The translations under genes and the position numbers were made by a program. Shown here piece by piece: positions 1 to 12,786 of a DNA stretch of 64,000 nucleotides. Under the pieces are notes generated by a model that was not told the origin of the DNA, did not search any database, and saw only the letters and a list, made by a program, of their open reading frames with translations. Within the stretch, counting starts at the first letter, position 1, and every line of letters starts with the position of its first letter. The DNA is from Balanoglossus misakiensis (lineage: Eukaryota > Hemichordata): assembly GCA_040954595.2 (NCBI GenBank), contig CM082590.2, positions 248,001-312,000 on the forward strand. The letters are read 5' to 3'.

Positions 1-354
1 AATACACTTTTATTTACGTAGATCAGGTCGTGTCCGGCCGTTGCTGTAGCGAGGTCAGTTCAAAGCAAGCGCTCAGAGAGCGCTCAGAGTGCGTCACTGA
101 TGACTCTATACAAAATGTAAAAATGTGCGTCAAATGACGCAAAAACAGTCTGGCGGCAACACTGCATTTTGTCTATGCATGTTTGTGCTTCTGTCATTGC
201 TAGTTCCAGCATCTACTACGTACAGAATGTTGAAGTAATTAGGGTGTAAAATGGTTTTCATGTTACATGCTAATTATTGATTAATAGCATGATTTTCCTG
301 GTAAGTTGGCCAACCGAGACTGACTTCTAGAGAACCATGTGATTATTACCACAG
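1..354 (+). other. INTS1: Intron sequence upstream of INTS1 exon x1
   Basis: No exon was recognised here. The stretch ends in a good 3' splice site (pyrimidine-rich TTATTACCACAG, ending at 354). It lies upstream of the duplicated block: blocks 2-5 have unrelated sequence directly before x1. A short motif with TGCGTC and GACGCA (about 88-145) resembles the elements near 63.5-63.9 kb. The 5' exons of INTS1 must lie outside the window. Confidence 0.55.
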
Positions 355-3103
355 GCTTGCCAGATGGAAACAGAGCCACTCACCATCAGTGCGTACATCA
401 TGTTCCTCTCCAAATATTCTTCGACCAATCAGCTTCATGAAATGGCCGACCTTGCATTGGTAAGATGATGATTTGTGTATTTCCAGTATGAGTCGTGGAG
501 ACCTCTGGTAGAAACAAATAAAGACATATGATTGTGAAACATACATACAGGTTCTGGGTGAGGGCTACACACAAATAGTATTAGAACAAAAACAGTTGAA
601 AATGCAAAAGTCTGTGATCTATATATCAAACAGTATTTTCATTGGAGTATGTGCAAAAAAAAAGAGTAAGTTTATATAGAAAGTTCTAAGCATGAACCAA
701 GTGATTTTTATTTGAATATGCTTCAATTTTCCTTTTGCATGCATAATTTTTGTGTCATTTCTACCTTAGCACAAATGATGGTGGTTGGTTTGCAGCTCAC
801 AAATGATTATGTGTGTTGTTATTGTTGTTGTTTTGACAAACATATTTGATTTTACTTCACTGCTACCTTTCTGATTCTAGGATTTAGCTCAGTTGATTGT
901 AGAAAGGCCCACCATACTCAGCTCCATGCTGTGCAGAGACACCAGTGCCGACCAGACCAACACTACACTGACATCCATGTTACATATATTCTACAATTAC
1001 TTTAAGAAAGCCACACAGCCCCATGCGGAATCTTACTCATGGGTGAGTGTCAATCAATTACTTCCAGAGCAGGTCTTCAAATCTCGTTCAACTTCTAGTT
1101 CATTGTCTTGCAAATTGTTCATGGTTCACATTTGTTGCCATGCAGTGTTTTATAAAAGTGACATGAAAAGGTAAAAAAATATATAATAATCTGTCTGTTA
1201 GCAGTTTCTCTGTCATTCTTTCATTGTGTCACTACATGTACAAAAGTTGAGACGAAAACCAGTTTTATTCTGTCGTGCCACCCACAGTCGGATTTCGTGA
1301 TATTGTCAGATTTCATGATAAAACAAGAAAAAAAAAACATTTAATAAGAGTTACATGTATAACCACTGTAACAGTAGTAAGTTTTTATTGCTGACCACTA
1401 TATGAAGCAGCAACATAATTGAGCTCAGCATGGAGATCTCAGAATGGCAGAAAAGTCAATTTTTGTAGCCAATTGAATTTCAAATTTATTCTGTGCCGAC
1501 TTTCAGCTTAATCAAGTATGACCTTAATATGGCTTCAATGTTTTCCCAAATTTTAATATAGAATGCTCCACTGTCCAGTGTTCATCCCCATTCAATGTAT
1601 ACATTGTATAGATCCAACCATACTATTGAAAATAATTGGACTGGACCAAAATATGCGGGTGAAATGTTAAAGTTCAACATACCTAATGACCAGTCGCAGA
1701 CATATTATTAGTTGTATTTTTGGTGTAACTGATAGTGAAATGGCCATCTTCTCCCACAGTCTGACACTGAAGACCAAGTGTTCATCCAATGGCAGAGTGG
1801 TGAAGTGGCCACCATGCATATCTTAGTGGTACACGCTATGGTCATTCTGCTAACCTTTGGAAAACCTCCACGTATGTATGCAAATGGTTTTTAAGCCTTA
1901 AATGGTTCGTTGCTGCTACTTTGAGCTGCGACTTGATTGTATTTCATTAGAATTGACAGTTTGTTGACTTTTCTTCCAGCTGTCACACAATGAACAATTT
2001 ATGGGTGCACTATCGTTGTTATGTATCATATTGAATTACCAGTACATGGGTTTCCATGTTTACAGATATTTACTACATGTACTAATAATAATAGCCAGAA
2101 CAAACCAAGTTGTGTAAATTCCAACATTCACTGAATTTCTACAAATGGATGAGTTGTATGGTCGTGAAATATGGAAAGAAGCGAAGGCAGTGCTCTATTT
2201 TAATGCGTCAAACATAAAATTTGCAGAACATTTGGATTGGACATGTTTGTGCACATGAAATTTTGCACATGCGCATAAGACAATCGTCAACCTTTAATTT
2301 GACGCTCTCTTTATTTTGCAGGAGATAGTTCCTTTGATTATTTGCTGAGTGCCTGGTTTCCAGACAACTCACCGCGTCCTTCAGCATTTCTGGTGGACAC
2401 GTCAGAAGAAGCTCTCCTCTTGCCTGATTGGTTGAAGCTGAGAATGATCCGCTCCAATGTTCCCTGACTTGTGGATGCTGGTAGGTTGCTATAACAATAA
2501 GGTGTCAGTTACTTTGTGATTTAGATTTATAGATTGACAGTATTGCACCCTCTCAGAGTCAAATATAATGCCCCACTGATGCAGTGCAACTGTAAAAGGG
2601 GAAATTTTTGCGAATTTCGTGAGAGCCAAAAAACGTGAAAATAAATGGTCGCAAAGAAACAATGTGAGGTTACTGTAATCTTGGTAATTTTTGTGATGGG
2701 AAATTTTTCGCGATATTAACAGAGGTGACTATTTCATGACAATTAATTGTTTGCGTTCTCTTATTTCACTAACTGATTTGCAAAGCTAGATATTCCAGTT
2801 TCTTCTCAGAAAGTAAATAATATTTCCTGGACATAACACAATTTTTATTTGCAGATGAGGAAAAGAAAGAGGAGAAAAGTGAGGCAATGCAGATGGATGA
2901 AAAGAAAGATGTTGCAGCCAAGATGGATGCAAGAAAAGTCACTGTAGATAGTCAAGAGTCAGCCAAGATGATCTTACTGAAGGTAAGTTTGGTTTAGAAA
3001 TAAAGTGGACCCTTTTCCAAGTGGCTTTTCAGTAAATCATGGTTTCTCAGTCAAATCAAGGCCAATGGGCACAGTATAGCTCCTTCTGTAGTCACCTGAA
3101 GTT

Positions 3104-3871
3104 CTGTATCTGTATAATACTGCAGAGTAACTCAGAAATTGAGCAGTAATCCTGCAGGTGCGCAAGGTGAAATTAGTCGTGATGACTAGTTATTCCTGAG
3201 AGACCAGTTTTAAATTGCTCTAGGTTTGTGCTAGTTACAATTTTATCAGGTAAGTTGTTCCAGTCAATAATGGTTCGCGGAATGAAGGAGTGTTTGTAAG
3301 TATCTGTTTTGCACATTGGTATGAACAGGGGTCTTGAGTGAGAATTCCTGGATGTACGTGGGTTGAATTTAATATGACTTTCGGCTGGAATTGCGATTTG
3401 GTTATTTACGATTTTGTACATAAGATGAAGCCGCTGGTCTCTCCTGCGATCAGATAGTGGTATTAAATTAAGATCTTTTAACATGGCGGTGACACTGCTT
3501 TCCCTACTGTAGTCATTTTTTATGAAACGTGCAGCTCGTCTTTGTATATTCTCCAGTTTAGTGATGTCCTTAATAAGGTAGGGGTCCCATACTACAGAGG
3601 CATAGTCCATGACAGAGCGAACAAGAGATGTATATGCTATTTGCTTCAAAGTGGGGTGACAATGACGAAGATTTCTCCTGATGAAACCAAGTGTTGATGA
3701 TGCCTTGTTGCTTACTTTGTTGATGTGGTTGGTCCATTTAAGATTACTGCTGATGGTGATACCTAAGTAAGGGTTGTCAGTGACATTTTCCAGTACATGG
3801 TCATTCAGAAGATATTTGCAAGGCTTCTTAAACCAGGTCATGTTCTTTTGAACCAAAACACAACTGATCAT
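3104..3871 (-). mobile_element. Non-LTR retrotransposon reverse transcriptase 3' fragment
   Basis: The open frame at 3173-3871 encodes the C-terminal part of a CR1/Jockey-type reverse transcriptase: PYLGITISSNLKW, ASSTLGFIRRNLRHC, MDYASVVWDP, NIQRRAARFIKNDY and PRTIIDWNNLPDKI. Blocks 2-6 lack 3104-3817 exactly (compare 9841). The frame continues about 50 nt into sequence present in all blocks, so either unit 1 gained it or the other blocks lost most of an older element. No upstream palm motif (YxDD) is present, so it is a dead fragment in the intron between x7 and x8. Confidence 0.8.
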
Positions 3872-4284
3872 GTCTCATGTTACAATCAAAAGCTGATCTT
3901 GTGTCATCAGACATGGACGACTTTCCAAACACCACAAAACTTATCAGGCTGGGTAATTTAATAGTTCTTCTTAACATAAGTTTTATGGCCGTTGTGTGAA
4001 AATGGTTGGACAGCAAAATCTACCTAATCTGGAAACCTCTCTACACTGTACTGGAACTCTTTTCCAACTTCAGACTCAAAATCAGTCACTTCCACTTTTG
4101 CAGTATCATTGCTAATGAGTGAGCGATTTCTTCTCCTTTGATTATATTTACAGCTATTCAGTATTGGTGAGCACAAAGTGAGTGCATCAACGGAAAGACA
4201 ATATCTGAGAGGCATACAATTGGTATGTACATGTAATATTTGATCTTAAAACAATTACACTTCCCAGAAGAAATATGATATGTT

Positions 4285-4472
4285 AAGGTATATTGTCACC
4301 TATGGTAATTTAACTACAGTTACCATGGTAAACTTGAGATCTAGCCAATCACAGATTTTCAGTGGGTGGCACACGCGAAAAAAAGAGCGCCGCCATATGT
4401 CCTTTAGAACGCTCAAATACGCCATTTCAGCCATATATGGGCGTATGTAAATTATAGGTGACTGTATACCTT
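4285..4472. mobile_element. 188-bp MITE in the x8-x9 intron, in all six blocks
   Basis: Terminal inverted repeats AAGGTATATTGTCACCTAT and ATAGGTGACTGTATACCTT match at 16 of 19 positions. Copies sit at 10305, 17945, 25673, 31647 and 38411, always at the same place, so it was present before the blocks multiplied. No coding capacity. The GC-rich centre (AGAGCGCCGCC) contrasts with the AT-rich intron. Confidence 0.8.
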
Positions 4473-7249
4473 TGCGGCAACTTTATCATTTTATGAGAAG
4501 ATTATGAACTATACTTTGTAAAGGCCGACAGATTTCTCAGTGACTGGCCAGGTTTCCTAATAAATGATATTAATATTTTGCCATCATTTCTCACACAGAC
4601 ACTGTCCAGGGAAATCTCCAGGCTGAAATTGTTTGATTCATCAGAGAATTCTGGTGATCACATCATTCTGGCAATGCAAGAAATCCTAACATCAAGTGAT
4701 GAGAGTCAGTTTATTTATAATCTACACAGAAAACATCATTTGTCATGTCCATTGTTCAGTTTGCTTCACCAACGACAGGTAATTGCATGTCAATTTTATA
4801 GTAAGATTACTTACATTCAAACATATTTTCGTTTGTTCGAGAATTTGAAATTCAATTTGAGTTTCTCAAGTCAGTAGGCTTATAGTGTTATTCCCTATAT
4901 TGGAGAAGTTGAAATTTGATTTGAGTTGCAACTTCCGTTCAGCTTCCAAAATATTATTCCTCAAATTATGAGACATTTACAGGGGAATATATACAGGGGA
5001 ATATAAATAATAAGTTGACATATTTATTAAAACATTCTCTTACATTTTTGACTTCTTACATGATAGATAATTATGATTATTTGACTTCACTAAGGGAAGA
5101 GGTCCATTTCAAGTAGGCGGTACCCGGTTCCCCCAGCGCTCGCATTCGCACGGTATACCTCCTCTCATATGACGTGAATGAGTTGAATTTGATACAGTTT
5201 ACGTACGTACAGTCGCACTCTTGGGAATTGCAAGTTACGTGGTGATATCAGTATCACGCCAATGAAAAGATTACGTCTGCGTGACCCCCTGATTGTTCGA
5301 GCGCGATCTCTCTCTCCCTCTCTCTCTCTCATTCAACAGCTCTCAGTCCAAAACAGACATGAAAGTTCAAAACTGACATAATCATGCACAATTCTCACTC
5401 TCACTCCTTTATATGATTTAGAAACATCTTGAAAAGAAGGAAGATATGATGAGATTTGTCCAGCTAGTGTCTGCAATTTTGAGTTCATCAAAGTCTGAAA
5501 ACAGTGTGTTTACAAAACTTCTCAACCAGTATGAAAAAGTCAACAGACAACAAGGTGAGCTGTTTATTTCACTTACCTCAAGCAGTGAAATAATTCTCAA
5601 AACCATACACAAACTGTAACTTGAGCGTTTTCACTATATCACACAGGATAAATAGAAAAATTCTACATAGTTTCAAGTTTGTACAATGCATTTATTCTTT
5701 GATATCAAAAGACGCCAGACGCGCTCAAGCGCAAATACGTTGGCATTCAATTTTCCAGATGACAGGCAACTTCAGCAACGTGGTGCAGACAAAGACTGTG
5801 CAGACAAAATGCCATGAGGCTGATGAGGTACTATACCTGATACATGTTACATGTCTGGCGGTTCTTAAGTACTTACATACGTGGAAAACTTTTACTGGAT
5901 GCCACTATGTTGTTTGCCGTCACCTGGAAATGACAATGCTGGAGGTCACATGGCCAGATCACATGACATAAAGAATTCTTAACTGGATTCGTACACTCCT
6001 GGAAATTCCTGGAATTTGAAAACCTTCCCAGAAACTCCATTAACCATTTGTGGTATCATGTCCAAATGTCCTCCCTTTATGTAGGGACGTATGCCTTAAT
6101 TCCAGTCTTACGTCCTTCCTTCCAGCGAAATCCCTGAGCAGTGAGAAAAGTCCCATCAAAGCCAGTGGTGGCAACTTGGATGAAGTGAGTGAAATCATTG
6201 AAGCCGTCACTGAGGGACGGATGGCTGTAGATAGAGACATGTTATAGAAAGGTAAAGTCTGCATTTTTAACACTCCCTCAAGCACCTGAACCCTTTCACC
6301 GCCATGTTCCAGTCCAAACCCATCGTTTTCTATGGTAAGGTTGGACCTCTAAAGAAGGAACTGGGAGTGAAAGGGGCTAACCTATTAGATATTCTCACCA
6401 AACAAACAGAAACACGAGTGGGATAAGAAGGAACGGACCCAATGTTAATTATATAGATCCACATTTTTGGTAATATGTAACAGGTTTGACCTGAGTGCGA
6501 GCGCAGCAAGCTATCGTGCATATATTCACATTGTTGTCAACACTCCACTTTCCACATGCATGCTTCGTCAACTTTTTCGCGGTCAACTGAAGGCTTTGCA
6601 ATACTTTGTCAAAGACATTCTGTTTCTGTGATAGCTTAAGATTATCTACATGTATTTATTGGTGGGTTTCATTCTCACAAGGTCATTGTGGTTGTCTAGT
6701 TGTGGTTAAACATGATTTAGGCTCAAAAAGAATAAATGGTGTCGTTTAAGTGGCACCATACACATGTAATGTTATTTCTAAGTCTCGCGTTATTTGGTGT
6801 GATTTCGTATGATTCAATATGCGCACGCTATAATTGTAATTCATTCACATTTTTTATGGTATGATCATGTTAATGATACATTTTATGATTGGGTGAATTT
6901 TGTTTGACTTTGCACCATATGCAGTGTATCACCAGCTGACAGGCGCCAATTCCAGCCAACTAGAAGAGTTTCTGAATAAAGCCTTATCTGTTGCTATGCA
7001 AGTGCCAACAAAATCATCCAGCACCAGTGAAGCATTGAGTGAGTTGTTGTTACAAGAGCAGTCCAGATTGATTGACAAGTAAGTCCAAGTTTATCTCAAG
7101 ACTCATCTGTCTGGTAGCTTTGAGTTTTGGGTTTTATGTTCCTGGGATCACCTTGTCTGTATTTCTTTTTAATAAAGAACAGTTTTGTACTTGCAAGACA
7201 TAAATCAAAAAATGCATATTTATAACTGTATGCCAGCTATGATATTTAA

Positions 7250-7436
7250 AGGGACAAAGTCTCTCTCTCGCTGCCCTTTTTCCATACATTATGTTTGATA
7301 CAAGACACCATTTATGTTATTCTACATGTGGATATATAGTGAATCAATGTTCGACCACACACAACTTCCATCCCGTTTGTAGGATATGAGAGTAAAAATC
7401 TCCCCAAAATGAATTAACTGTAGAGAGTTTGTCCCT
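7250..7436. mobile_element. 187-bp internally deleted TTAA-flanked MITE in the x12-x13 intron
   Basis: Ends AGGGACAAAGTCTCTCTC and GAGAGTTTGTCCCT are inverted repeats and TTAA flanks both sides. Copies lie at 14000-14186, 20910-21096 and 34563-34749; in block 4 only its last bases remain at the x12 deletion junction (about 27803). Longer relatives are at 45773-46047 and 50768-51114. Confidence 0.8.
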
Positions 7437-8374
7437 TTAATGTGTAGATCTCTGAAAGACATTTACCATACACTAGTATGTTATATCAGAGAGGACATTA
7501 GACCTTTATTCATCACTCACCTAGGTAGCAAAAACCTATTTCAGGTAGTGAGAATTCCATCAGTATGATTGTGTTATACCCTTTACTCCACTGACTGTAT
7601 ATTTCTCTTTAATTACACATTGTCACATTTAGCTCAGTTGATTGTAGAAAGGCCCACCATACTCAGCTCCATGCTGTGTAGAGACACCAGTGCCGACCAG
7701 ACCAACACTATGTACACTGACATCCATGTTACATATATTCTACAATTACTTGAAGAAAGCCACACAGCCCCATGCGGAATCTTACTCATGGGTGAGTGTC
7801 AATCAATTACTTCCAGAGCAGGTCTTCAAATCTCGTTCAACTTCTAGTTCATTGTCTTGCAAATTGTTCATGGTTCACATTTGTTGCCATGCAGTGTTTT
7901 ATAAAAGTGACATGAAAAGGTAAAAAAATATATAATAATCTGTCTGTTAGCAGTTTCTCTGTCATTCTTTCATTGTGTCACTACATGTACAAAAGTTGAG
8001 ACGAAAACCAGTTTTATTCTGTCGTGCCACCCACAGTCAGATTTCGTGATATTGTCAGATTTCATGATAAAACAAGAAAAAAAAACATTTAATAAGAGTT
8101 ACATGTATAACCACTGTAACAGTAGTAAGTTTTTATTGCTGACCACTATATGAAGCAGCAACATAATTGAGCTCAGCATGGAGATCTCAGAATGGCAGAA
8201 AAGTCAATTTTTGTAGCCAATTGAATTTCAAATTTATTCTGTGCCGACTTTCAGCTTAATCAAGTATGACCTTAATATGGCTTCAATGTTTTCCCAAATT
8301 TTAATATAGAATGCTCCACTGTCCAGTGTTCATCCCCATTCAATGTATACATTGTATAGATCCAACCATACTAT

Positions 8375-8504
8375 TGTAAAAGGGGAAATTTTTGCGAATT
8401 TCGTGAGAGCCAAAAAACGTGAAAATAAATGGTCGCAAAGAAACAATGTGAGCAATGGAATAGTCAGCTCTCTTGTGATATCACAAAAATTTCCTGTTTT
8501 ACAG
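8375..8504. mobile_element. MITE of the TGTAAAA..TTTTACA family before x5
   Basis: TGTAAAAGGGGAAATTTTTG at the left and CAAAAATTTCCTGTTTTACA at the right form inverted ends. It is repeated before x5 in blocks 3-6 and is present as a left part in block 1 (2591-2662). A second half-like copy (GTGATGGGAAATTTTTCGCG) lies between x6 and x7 (about 9413-9520). Related elements are at 57756 and 58808. Confidence 0.7.
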
Positions 8505-11500
8505 TAATTTTATGCTATAAATTGCAACCCAGCAGTTTTTGTGAAGAGGTGCAGTATTTGTCATGGCCTGATCGGTTAATCTGTTGTTGCACCATTTACA
8601 TGTGATATTTCGTGGAAATATCTGCCAATCTGTGTGTCAATTCAACTTGGGATCTTTTCTCACCAAACTTTTGTTGTTTTCATCCTGAATTTGTCATTTT
8701 TTTCAGCCCTGGAAGACTTGGAACCAGCTCAGTTGGTCTTGTTTGTGCAGTCCTTTGGTATACCAGTCAACAGCATGAGGTATGTTGTAACTCTAGAATT
8801 ATTCCTCATCAAAGCTACCGTACATCCCAATTTCCATACTTGGTTTAAATTACAACTTTAGAGATTTACTCTTCGGTGTTGTGAGTTATCTCTCATTGTG
8901 GTGGTGCTTTTCAGTAGCCAAAGACACTCTGTGATCTTTCAAGCAGGACTATTAAAAAAACTGGGTGTGTGTGTTATAATTAAGTCATACAACAAACCAC
9001 ATATTAAGGTCATTTGGCCCACAAGTATGAATACACATGATCTGCTATAAACATGATGCTAGCACCATATTCACAAAGATTTTGTCATGATGTGCCGTGA
9101 TCTGGCCCTGTAACACACATACACATGTAACACTTCTGTTTCTTTTCACAGCAAACTACTGCAGCATCTCGACATGGCCTGCAGACAAGATCTGTACAGT
9201 ATGGAACAGGCTGTGGTTGACAAAGGATACATGGCTCAGTTAGTGGAAGTTCAACAGATGAGAGGAGCAGAAGGTGGAAAAAAATTCATTCCTGGATAAA
9301 GAGAACAAAGGTACTAGTATTTGTGTTGTGAAATAGTGTCTCAAAAGTTAAGTCATACATATAGAATTCTTCAACTTTGGACATTATTAGGATTTTATAT
9401 TTTTAGGTTACTGTAATCTTGGTAATTTTTGTGATGGGAAATTTTTCGCGATATTAACAGAGGTGACTATTTCATGACAATTAATTGTTTGCGTTCTCTT
9501 ATTTCACTAACTGATTTGCAAAGCTAGATATTCCAGTTTCTTCTCAGAAAGTAAATAATATTTCCTGGACATAACACAATTTTTATTTGCAGATGAGGAA
9601 AAGAAAGAGGAGAAAAGTGAGGCAATGCAGGTGGATGAAAAGAAAGATGTTGCAGCCAAGATGGATGCAAGAAAAGTCACTGTAGATAGTCAAGAGTCAG
9701 CCAAGATGATCTTCCTGAAGGTAAGTTTGGTTTAGAAATAAAGTGGACCCTTTTCCAAGTGGCTTTTCAGTAAATCATGGTTTCTCAGTCAAATCAAGGC
9801 CAATGGGCACAGTATAGCTCCTTCTGTAGTCACCTGAAGTTGCAAGGCTTCTTAAACCAGGTCATGTTCTTTTGAACCAAAACACAACTGATCATGTCTC
9901 ATGTTACAATCAAAAGCTGATCTTGTGTCATCAGACATGGACGACTTTCCAAACACCACAAAACTTATCAGGCTGGGTAATTTAATAGTTCTTCTTTAAG
10001 TTTTATGGCCGTTGTGTGAAAATGGTTGGACAGCAAAATCTACCTAATCTGGAAACCTCTCTACACTGTACTGGGACTCTTTTCCAACTTCAGACTCAAA
10101 ATCAGTCACTTCCACTTTTGCAGTATCATTGCTAATGAGTGAGTGATTTCTTCTCCTTTGATTATATTTACAGCTATTCAGTATTGGTGAGCACAAAGTG
10201 AGTGCATCAACGGAAAGACAATATCTGAGAGGCATACAATTGGTATGTACATGTAATATTTGATCTTAAAACAATTACACTTCCCAGAAGAAATATGATA
10301 TGTTAAGGTATATTGTCACCTATGGTAATTTAACTACAGTTACCATGGTAAACTTGAGATCTAGCCAATCACAGATTTTCAGTGGGTGGCACACGCGAAA
10401 AAAAGAGCGCCGCCATATGTCCTTTAGAACGCTCAAATACGCCATTTCAGCCATATATGGGCGTATGTAAATTATAGGTGACTGTATACCTTTGCGGCAA
10501 CTTTATCATTTTATGAGAAGATTATGAACTATACTTTGTAAAGGCCGACAGATTTCTCAGTGACTGGCCAGGTTTCCTAATAAATGATATTAATATTTTG
10601 CCATCATTTCTCACACAGACACTGTCCAGGGAAATCTCCAGGCTGAAATTGTTTGATTCATCAGAGAATTCTGGTGATCACATCATTCTGGCAATGCAAG
10701 AAATCCTAACATCAAGTGATGAGAGTCAGTTTATTTATAATCTACACAGAAAACATCATTTGTCATGTCCATTGTTCAGTTTGCTTCACCAACGACAGGT
10801 AATTGCATGTCAATTTTATAGTAAGATTACTTACATTCAAACATATTTTCATTTGTTCGAGAATTTGAAATTCAATTTGAGTTTCTCAAGTCAGTAGGCT
10901 TATAGTGTTATTCCATATATTGGAGAAGTTGAAATTTGATTTGAGTTGCAACTTCCGTTCAGCTTCCAAAATATTATTCCTCAAATTATGAGACATTTAC
11001 AGGGGAATATATACAGGGGAATATAAATAATAAGTTGACATATTTATTAAAACATTCTCTTACATTTTTGACTTCTTACATGATAGATAATTATGATTAT
11101 TTGACTTCACTAAGGGAAGAGGTCCATTTCAAGTAGGCGGTACCCGGTTCCCCCAGCGCTCGCATTCGCACGGTATACCTCCTCTCATATGACGTGAATG
11201 AGTTGAATTTGATACAGTTTACGTACGTACAGTCGCACTCTTGGGAATTGCAAGTTACGTGGTGATATCAGTATCACGCCAATGAAAAGATTACGTCTGG
11301 GTGACCCCCTGATTGTTCGAGCGCGATCTCTCTCTCCCTCTCTCTCTCTCATTCAACAGCTCTCAGTCCAAAACAGACATGAAAGTTCAAAACTGACATA
11401 ATCATGCACAATTCTCACTCCTTTATATCATTTAGAAACATCTTGAAAAGAAGGAAGATATGATGAGATTTGTCCAGCTAGTGTCTGCAATTTTGAGTTC

Positions 11501-12743
11501 ATCAAAGTCTGAAAACAGTGTGTTTACAAAACTTCTCAACCAGTATGAAAAAGTCAACAGACAACAAGGTGAGCTGTTTATTTCACTTACCTCAAGCAGT
11601 GAAATAATTCTCAAAACCATACACAAACTGTAACTTGAGCGTTTTCACTATATCACACAGGATAAATAGAAAAATTCTACATAGTTTCAAGTTTGTACAA
11701 TGCATTTATTCTTTGATATCAAAAGACGCCAGACGCGCTCAAGCGCAAATACGTTGGCATTCAATTTTCCAGATGACAGGCAACTTCAGCAACGTGGTGC
11801 AGACAAAGACTGTGCAGACAAAATGCCATGAGGCTGATGAGGTACTATACCTGATACATGTTACATGTCTGGCGGTTCTTAAGTACTTACATACGTGGAA
11901 AACTTTTACTGGATGCCACTATGTTGTTTGCCGTCACCTGGAAATGACAATGCTGCAGGTCACATGGCCAGATCACATGACATAAAGAATTCTTAACTGG
12001 ATTCGTACACTCCTGGAAATTCCTGGAATTTGAAAACCTTCCCAGAAACTCCATTAACCATTTGTGGTATCATGTCCAAATGTCCTCCCTTTATGTAGGG
12101 ACGTATGCCTTAATTCCAGTCTTACGTCCTTCCTTCCAGCGAAATCCCTGAGCAGTGAGAAAAGTCCCATCAAAGCCAGTGGTGGCAACTTGGATGAAGT
12201 GAGTGAAATCATTGAAGCCGTCACTGAGGGACGGATGGCTGTAGATAGAGACATGTTATAGAAAGGAAAAGTCTGCATTTTTAACACTCCCTCAAGCACC
12301 TGAACCCTTTCACCGCCATGTTCCAGTCCAAACCCATCGTTTTCTATGGTAAGGTTGGACCTCTAAAGAAGGAACTGGGAGTGAAAGGGGCTAACCTATT
12401 AGATATTCTCACCAAACAAACAGAAACACGAGTGGGATAAGAAGGAACGGACCCAATGTTAATTATATAGATCCACATTTTTGGTAATATGTAACAGGTT
12501 TGACCTGAGTGCGAGCGCAGCAAACTATCGTGCATATATTCACATTGTTGTCAACACTCCACTTTCCACATGCATGCTTCGTCAACTTTTTCGCGGTCAA
12601 CTGAAGGCTTTGCAATACTTTGTCAAAGACATTCTGTTTCTGTGATAGCTTCAGATTATCTACATGTATTTATTGGTGGGTTTCATTCTCACAAGGTCAT
12701 TGTGGTTGTCTAGTTGTGGTTAAACATGATTTAGGCTCAAAAA

Positions 12744-12748
<5 letters not shown>

Positions 12749-12786
<38 letters not shown>

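Larger units (their letters stand above)
355..7078 (+). pseudogene. INTS1: INTS1 block 1 (x1-x4, x7-x12; lacks x5, x6, x13)
   Basis: Exons: x1 355-459, x2 881-1042, x3 1760-1871, x4 2322-2480, x7 2855-2982, x8 4154-4222, x9 4599-4778, x10 5422-5554, x11 6126-6251, x12 6925-7078; all have GT-AG borders. Integrator subunit 1 is a scaffold of the nuclear Integrator complex, which cleaves snRNA and promoter-proximal nascent transcripts. x3 and x4 contain LVVHAMV, FLVDTSEEALLLPDW and LKLRMIRS, which match human INTS1 closely from memory. Defects: TGA at 2465-2467 where human has Arg (CGA to TGA would explain it), TAG at 6245-6247 in x11, and loss of x5 and x6, so x4 (phase 1) would join x7 in phase but without about 65 residues. 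x2 here is in the ancestral frame, ending in SYSW before SDTED of x3. Only this block has the better x1 acceptor. Confidence 0.85.

Noticed and set aside
4024-4215. Minus-strand 63-codon frame present in every block
   Set aside because: It is antisense to exon x8 and its upstream intron, without splice or domain support.
5621-5971. 116-codon plus-strand frame repeated in blocks 1, 2, 3 and 5 with nearly identical protein
   Set aside because: It lies in the x10-x11 intron and is conserved only because the whole block is copied. Intron sequence around it is equally conserved, block 4 has a deletion through it, and it has no domain.
8612-8861. Overlapping 75-78-codon frames covering x5
   Set aside because: They read through the x5 splice sites. 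Only the 73-nt exon between TTTTTTCAG and AG|GTATGT matches INTS1.
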